8,159 bases of DNA, taken from positions 510 to 8,668 of the forward strand of contig DEHM01000018.1 of NCBI GenBank assembly GCA_002351925.1, read 5' to 3'. The notes beneath the pieces were generated by a model. It was not told where the DNA came from and searched no databases. It worked only from the letters and a program-made list of their open reading frames with translations. Shown here piece by piece: positions 5,471 to 8,159 of this stretch. The translations under genes and the position numbers were made by a program. The stretch comes from Bacteroidales bacterium UBA2800. Lineage in GTDB: Bacteria > Bacteroidota > Bacteroidia > Bacteroidales > Paludibacteraceae. Each line of letters begins with the position of its first letter. Position 1 is the stretch's first letter.

Positions 5471-6729
5471 AAATCCGTTCGCTCGCTATATTGCTGTTGT
5501 TGCCGCTGAGCCTGGGTGCCACGTTGTACCGCGGACAGGTGGTAGATGCCGAGGGGAAAGGTGTCGGCTATGCCACGGTCTATCCGGAGCAGCAACCCGA
5601 ACTGGGTACGGCTACCAATGACGCCGGCTTCTTCCGTTTTGAGGCGAACCTGACGGTCGGCAGTCCGGTGATAGTCAGTTTTATCGGCTACGAGAAACTG
5701 ACGGTAAGCAGCGAGCAGTTGACAGGCGACAGTGCGGTGCTGGTGCTGCGCGAGCAGCCGATAGCGCTGGAGGAGACCGTAGTAGCCGCGAAGGCAAGCA
5801 AGCAACGTAACAAACGTAAGCAGCTGGCCAGTCTGCTGCACGCCGTCTATGTGAAGCTCTGCGAGGAGTTTGACACGCCTAACGCACGTTACCGCGTAGT
5901 GAGCGACGTGGCGATGCAGAGCGAAGGTAGCACGTGGGGCATGGAACAGATGATTGCCAATGTGGTGGTGCTGCCCGAAGCCCGCAAGGACGGCAACGAC
6001 TCCGTACAGTGGCAAGGACAGTACTGCAAGCGATTCTTCCCTGCCGAGAAACGGGCACAGGCCGACACCATACTGGCCGGACAGAGCCTGGAGCGACTGG
6101 AGAAAAAGAGCAAAGAGAAATATATGCGTAAGGCCGTGAATGCCGTCGACTCGGGCGTAGTGGTACACCGCACGCTGTTCAGCATGGGTAACATGCGTCA
6201 CAACTTCGAGCAGGCCATGAACGACCTGCGTCACTGGAAAGTGAGCAACGAGAGTGAGGGCGAGACAGTGCTGACGCACACGGAGACCATCAGCAAATAC
6301 CTGGGGTTCTTCAAGATCACGTTCAAGCGCCATTATATAGTGGATTCGCGCACGTACGCGGTAAGACGGTTCTCGGAGCACGCCGACGTGGTGATTACGA
6401 TACCCTTCGGCATCAAGCTGAATGCCGACCAGCTGCAACTGCTCAACCTGATTAACATGGGCGAGAAGCAGATAGAGAAGTTCCGCCTGAAAAAAATGCG
6501 TGCGGCCATCGACTACAACACCATCTATCAGCGGCGCGACGGACGGCTGTATATACGCGAGAAGAACCTGATAGCCGACGCCCATATAATCGGCTCGAAG
6601 AAAGCAGAGATACCGGTAGTGGTGAAAGCCACGCAGCGGGTGACCGACCTGCAGACCAGCGGCGTCAAGCCCCTGACCAACAAACAGATAACACGTCGTC
6701 TGGAACGACAGATAGTAGAGATATATTAA
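5467..6729 (+). CDS. Exported protein with carboxypeptidase-regulatory-like domain, function unknown
   Basis: The frame is open from 5299, but the start at 5467 is preferred: it overlaps the folA stop as ATGA and begins a clear signal peptide (MKIRSLAILLLLPLSLGA, cleavage probably after residue 18). This gives 420 aa. Residues about 19-97 match the CarboxypepD_reg-like beta-sandwich common in Bacteroidetes envelope proteins (LYRGQVVDAEGKGVGYATV, GTATNDAGFFRFEA, SFIGYEKL). The remaining ~320 residues are not a domain I recognise; they contain a basic stretch (KQRNKRKQ, 112-119), mixed alpha/beta character and no membrane helix. No lipobox cysteine follows the signal, so it is probably periplasmic or outer-membrane associated. 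It is much shorter than SusC-type receptors, and I see no plug or beta-barrel end motif. Coupling to folA does not suggest a role in folate use, since it is exported. Confidence 0.8.
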   Translation: MKIRSLAILLLLPLSLGATLYRGQVVDAEGKGVGYATVYPEQQPELGTATNDAGFFRFEANLTVGSPVIVSFIGYEKLTVSSEQLTGDSAVLVLREQPIALEETVVAAKASKQRNKRKQLASLLHAVYVKLCEEFDTPNARYRVVSDVAMQSEGSTWGMEQMIANVVVLPEARKDGNDSVQWQGQYCKRFFPAEKRAQADTILAGQSLERLEKKSKEKYMRKAVNAVDSGVVVHRTLFSMGNMRHNFEQAMNDLRHWKVSNESEGETVLTHTETISKYLGFFKITFKRHYIVDSRTYAVRRFSEHADVVITIPFGIKLNADQLQLLNLINMGEKQIEKFRLKKMRAAIDYNTIYQRRDGRLYIREKNLIADAHIIGSKKAEIPVVVKATQRVTDLQTSGVKPLTNKQITRRLERQIVEIY

Positions 6730-6780
6730 TAGAAAGTGATGAATACACCTACTTTTTAACCGACAATAAAGACAAGACTT

Positions 6781-8159
6781 ATGCAATACGAATTACAAAA
6801 ACTGGAGCGAATGTCGCTCGAAGCCGTCCGTGAGATAGCAGAAACGATGGGTCTTCACCCGCGTCGCAATCAAACGGTAAGAGAAATCAGTTATGCCATC
6901 CTGGATGCACAGGCGGACAACCGCGCCGCCGTCGTACAGGCCAAAGAGGAAGCGCGTGAGGCAGCCGGTAAACCGGCTAAGCGTGAGCGTGCCCGTGGCG
7001 TAAACCGCAGCGGAAAGATCAACACCACCAACCTCAAGAGCGAGCGTGTGCTGGCTACCGTAGGCACCGAGAAAGAGCAACTGGACGAGATGCAGGAGCA
7101 GCTGAAAGCCAATAACCACAAGCCGAACCGCACCGTTCAGTCGGTGGAGTCGCGCCTTCCGTTGAATGGTATCCACCAGGTGGCTGCAGAGGCCGATCAG
7201 GCTGCTGCAGCGCAAGCCGAAGCCCCCAAGAAACGCGGACGCAAGAAAAAGAGTGAAACAGCGCAACCTGCAGAGGAGGCCAACATAGCTATGCCGCAGA
7301 ATGAAGCTCCTCAGGCCGCCGAGGCACCGCAAGCCGAAGCCCCCAAGAAACGCGGACGCAAGAAAAAGACGGCAGAGCCCGTAGCCGAAGCAGCGCAGGA
7401 AGCACAACCCGCTGCTACCGTAACGGTCAATCGGCCCGATGCCTCACTGGAAGTACCGAGTCTGGGTGAGAACGTCATCGCGTTGGGTACGCTGGAGTGC
7501 GCGCCGGACGGATACGGATTCCTGCGTTCGGCCGACTACAACTACCTGAGTAGTCCGGACGATGTGTACGTGAGCAAGGAGCAGGTGCGTCAGTATGGCC
7601 TGAAGCCGGGCGACACCGTAGAATGCTCTATCCGCGTCAACCCGCAGCCGGAGAAGTTCTTCCCGATGGACAAAGTGATCCGTATCAACGGTCTGGCACC
7701 GGAGAAAGCCAAGCAGCGTGTGGCCTTTGAGAACCTCATCCCGCTGTTCCCGGACCAGAAGTTCAAACTCTGTACGGGTTATAACGACCCGCTCAGCGTG
7801 CGTATCATCGACCTGTTTGCGCCTATCGGCAAAGGTCAGCGCGGACTGATTGTGGCACAGCCGAAGACCGGTAAGACGGTGCTGCTCAAAGAGTTGGCTA
7901 ACGCCATCCTGAAGAACAACCCCGAGGTGTATATGATTATCCTGCTCATCGACGAGCGCCCGGAGGAGGTGACCGATATGCAGCGAAGTGTGAATGCAGA
8001 GGTAATTGCCTCTACCTTCGACGAGCCGGCAGAGAACCACGTGAAAGTAGCCAATATCGTTCATGAGAAAGCCAAACGACTGGTGGAGAGCGGTCATGAC
8101 GTGGTTATCCTACTCGACTCTATCACCCGTCTGGCGCGTGCCTACAACACCGTAGCACC
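6781..8159 (+). CDS. rho: Transcription termination factor Rho (C-terminus cut by window edge)
   Basis: Rho is a hexameric RNA-dependent ATPase that ends transcription. The frame is open from ATG 6781 to the edge: 459 codons plus two bases. Residues about 1-43 are the small N-terminal helical domain (MQYELQKLERMSLEAVREIAE). Residues about 45-228 are a predicted disordered insertion rich in Ala, Glu, Lys, Arg and Gln. The RNA-binding cold-shock-like domain follows at about 229-303 (GTLECAPDGYGFLRS). The ATPase domain has Walker A PKTGKT (Lys365), the catalytic Glu392 in LIDERPEEVTDMQR, and Walker B VVILLDSITRLARAYNT (Asp446). Each is 181 residues later than in E. coli Rho, so the extra length lies N-terminal to the ATPase. 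The missing part should be about 140 residues including the R-loop. It lies 51 bp after the preceding gene with no terminator between. The start is supported by the family N-terminus. Confidence 0.98.
   Translation, partial: MQYELQKLERMSLEAVREIAETMGLHPRRNQTVREISYAILDAQADNRAAVVQAKEEAREAAGKPAKRERARGVNRSGKINTTNLKSERVLATVGTEKEQLDEMQEQLKANNHKPNRTVQSVESRLPLNGIHQVAAEADQAAAAQAEAPKKRGRKKKSETAQPAEEANIAMPQNEAPQAAEAPQAEAPKKRGRKKKTAEPVAEAAQEAQPAATVTVNRPDASLEVPSLGENVIALGTLECAPDGYGFLRSADYNYLSSPDDVYVSKEQVRQYGLKPGDTVECSIRVNPQPEKFFPMDKVIRINGLAPEKAKQRVAFENLIPLFPDQKFKLCTGYNDPLSVRIIDLFAPIGKGQRGLIVAQPKTGKTVLLKELANAILKNNPEVYMIILLIDERPEEVTDMQRSVNAEVIASTFDEPAENHVKVANIVHEKAKRLVESGHDVVILLDSITRLARAYNTVA
7211..7369 (+). 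repeat. Exact 42-bp direct repeat within rho (7211-7252 and 7328-7369)
   Basis: The 42 bases at 7211-7252 recur without a mismatch at 7328-7369, a spacing of 117 bp or 39 codons, so the reading frame is kept. Each copy encodes QAEAPKKRGRKKK (Rho residues 145-157 and 184-196). Identity at synonymous positions points to a recent duplication or gene conversion rather than convergent amino-acid composition. The repeat could allow in-frame loss or gain of 39 codons by slippage or recombination. Confidence 0.9.

Noticed and set aside
6726..6757. A possible rho promoter: TACTTTTT at 6750-6757 with TTAA at 6726-6729
   Set aside because: The -7 candidate lacks the final G of TAnnTTTG and the upstream element matches TTTG at only two of four bases. 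A/T-rich spacers give such matches by chance.
5434..6786. A 450-codon open frame on the minus strand opposite the exported-protein gene
   Set aside because: It is longer than the sense gene, but its product is a His/Leu/Arg/Val-rich string with no recognisable domain or signal peptide. The sense frame has a signal peptide, a known domain and coupled start. The antisense frame is a by-product of GC-rich codon third positions.

Overview
The window reads as a chromosomal segment from a Bacteroidales bacterium, probably near Porphyromonadaceae/Tannerellaceae. The evidence is a PorE-type OmpA lipoprotein of the type IX secretion system, a Bacteroides-type promoter (TAnnTTTG), A-rich leaders instead of Shine-Dalgarno sites, and a Rho factor with a long Lys/Arg/Ala/Glu-rich insertion. 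Codon third positions are visibly G/C rich, so the genome is not one of the very AT-rich Bacteroidetes. The species cannot be fixed from the sequence alone.

Layout: positions 1-54 hold the last codons of a gene that starts outside the window. Positions 55-391 are non-coding and rich in structure: several inverted repeats, a tandem pair of 34-bp units, a strong A-tract/stem/T-tract terminator, and a promoter that overlaps the terminator stem. From 392 to the right edge every gene is on the plus strand and tightly packed: bactofilin (392-760), a DUF1015 protein (806-2098), a PorE-like lipoprotein (2095-4158), thymidylate synthase thyA (4185-4979), dihydrofolate reductase folA (4976-5470), an exported protein with a carboxypeptidase-regulatory-like domain (5467-6729), and the first 459 codons of rho (6781-8159, cut by the edge). 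Three junctions are 4-base ATGA stop/start overlaps. I see no terminator hairpin between 392 and 8159, so the array may be one long transcription unit or a few overlapping ones.

Three themes meet here. The envelope set is bactofilin, the peptidoglycan-binding PorE-like lipoprotein and the exported 420-aa protein. The nucleotide set is ThyA, which makes dTMP and dihydrofolate, and FolA, which recycles the dihydrofolate. The transcription gene is rho. DUF1015 has no firm function. The least ordinary items are the structured 5' intergenic region with its fused terminator/promoter, the coupling of DUF1015 to porE, the non-consensus DHFR active-site and cofactor residues, the uncharacterised exported protein coupled to folA, and the Rho insertion with an exactly duplicated KKRGRKKK block. 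I found no convincing new multi-gene system; most genes belong to known families.
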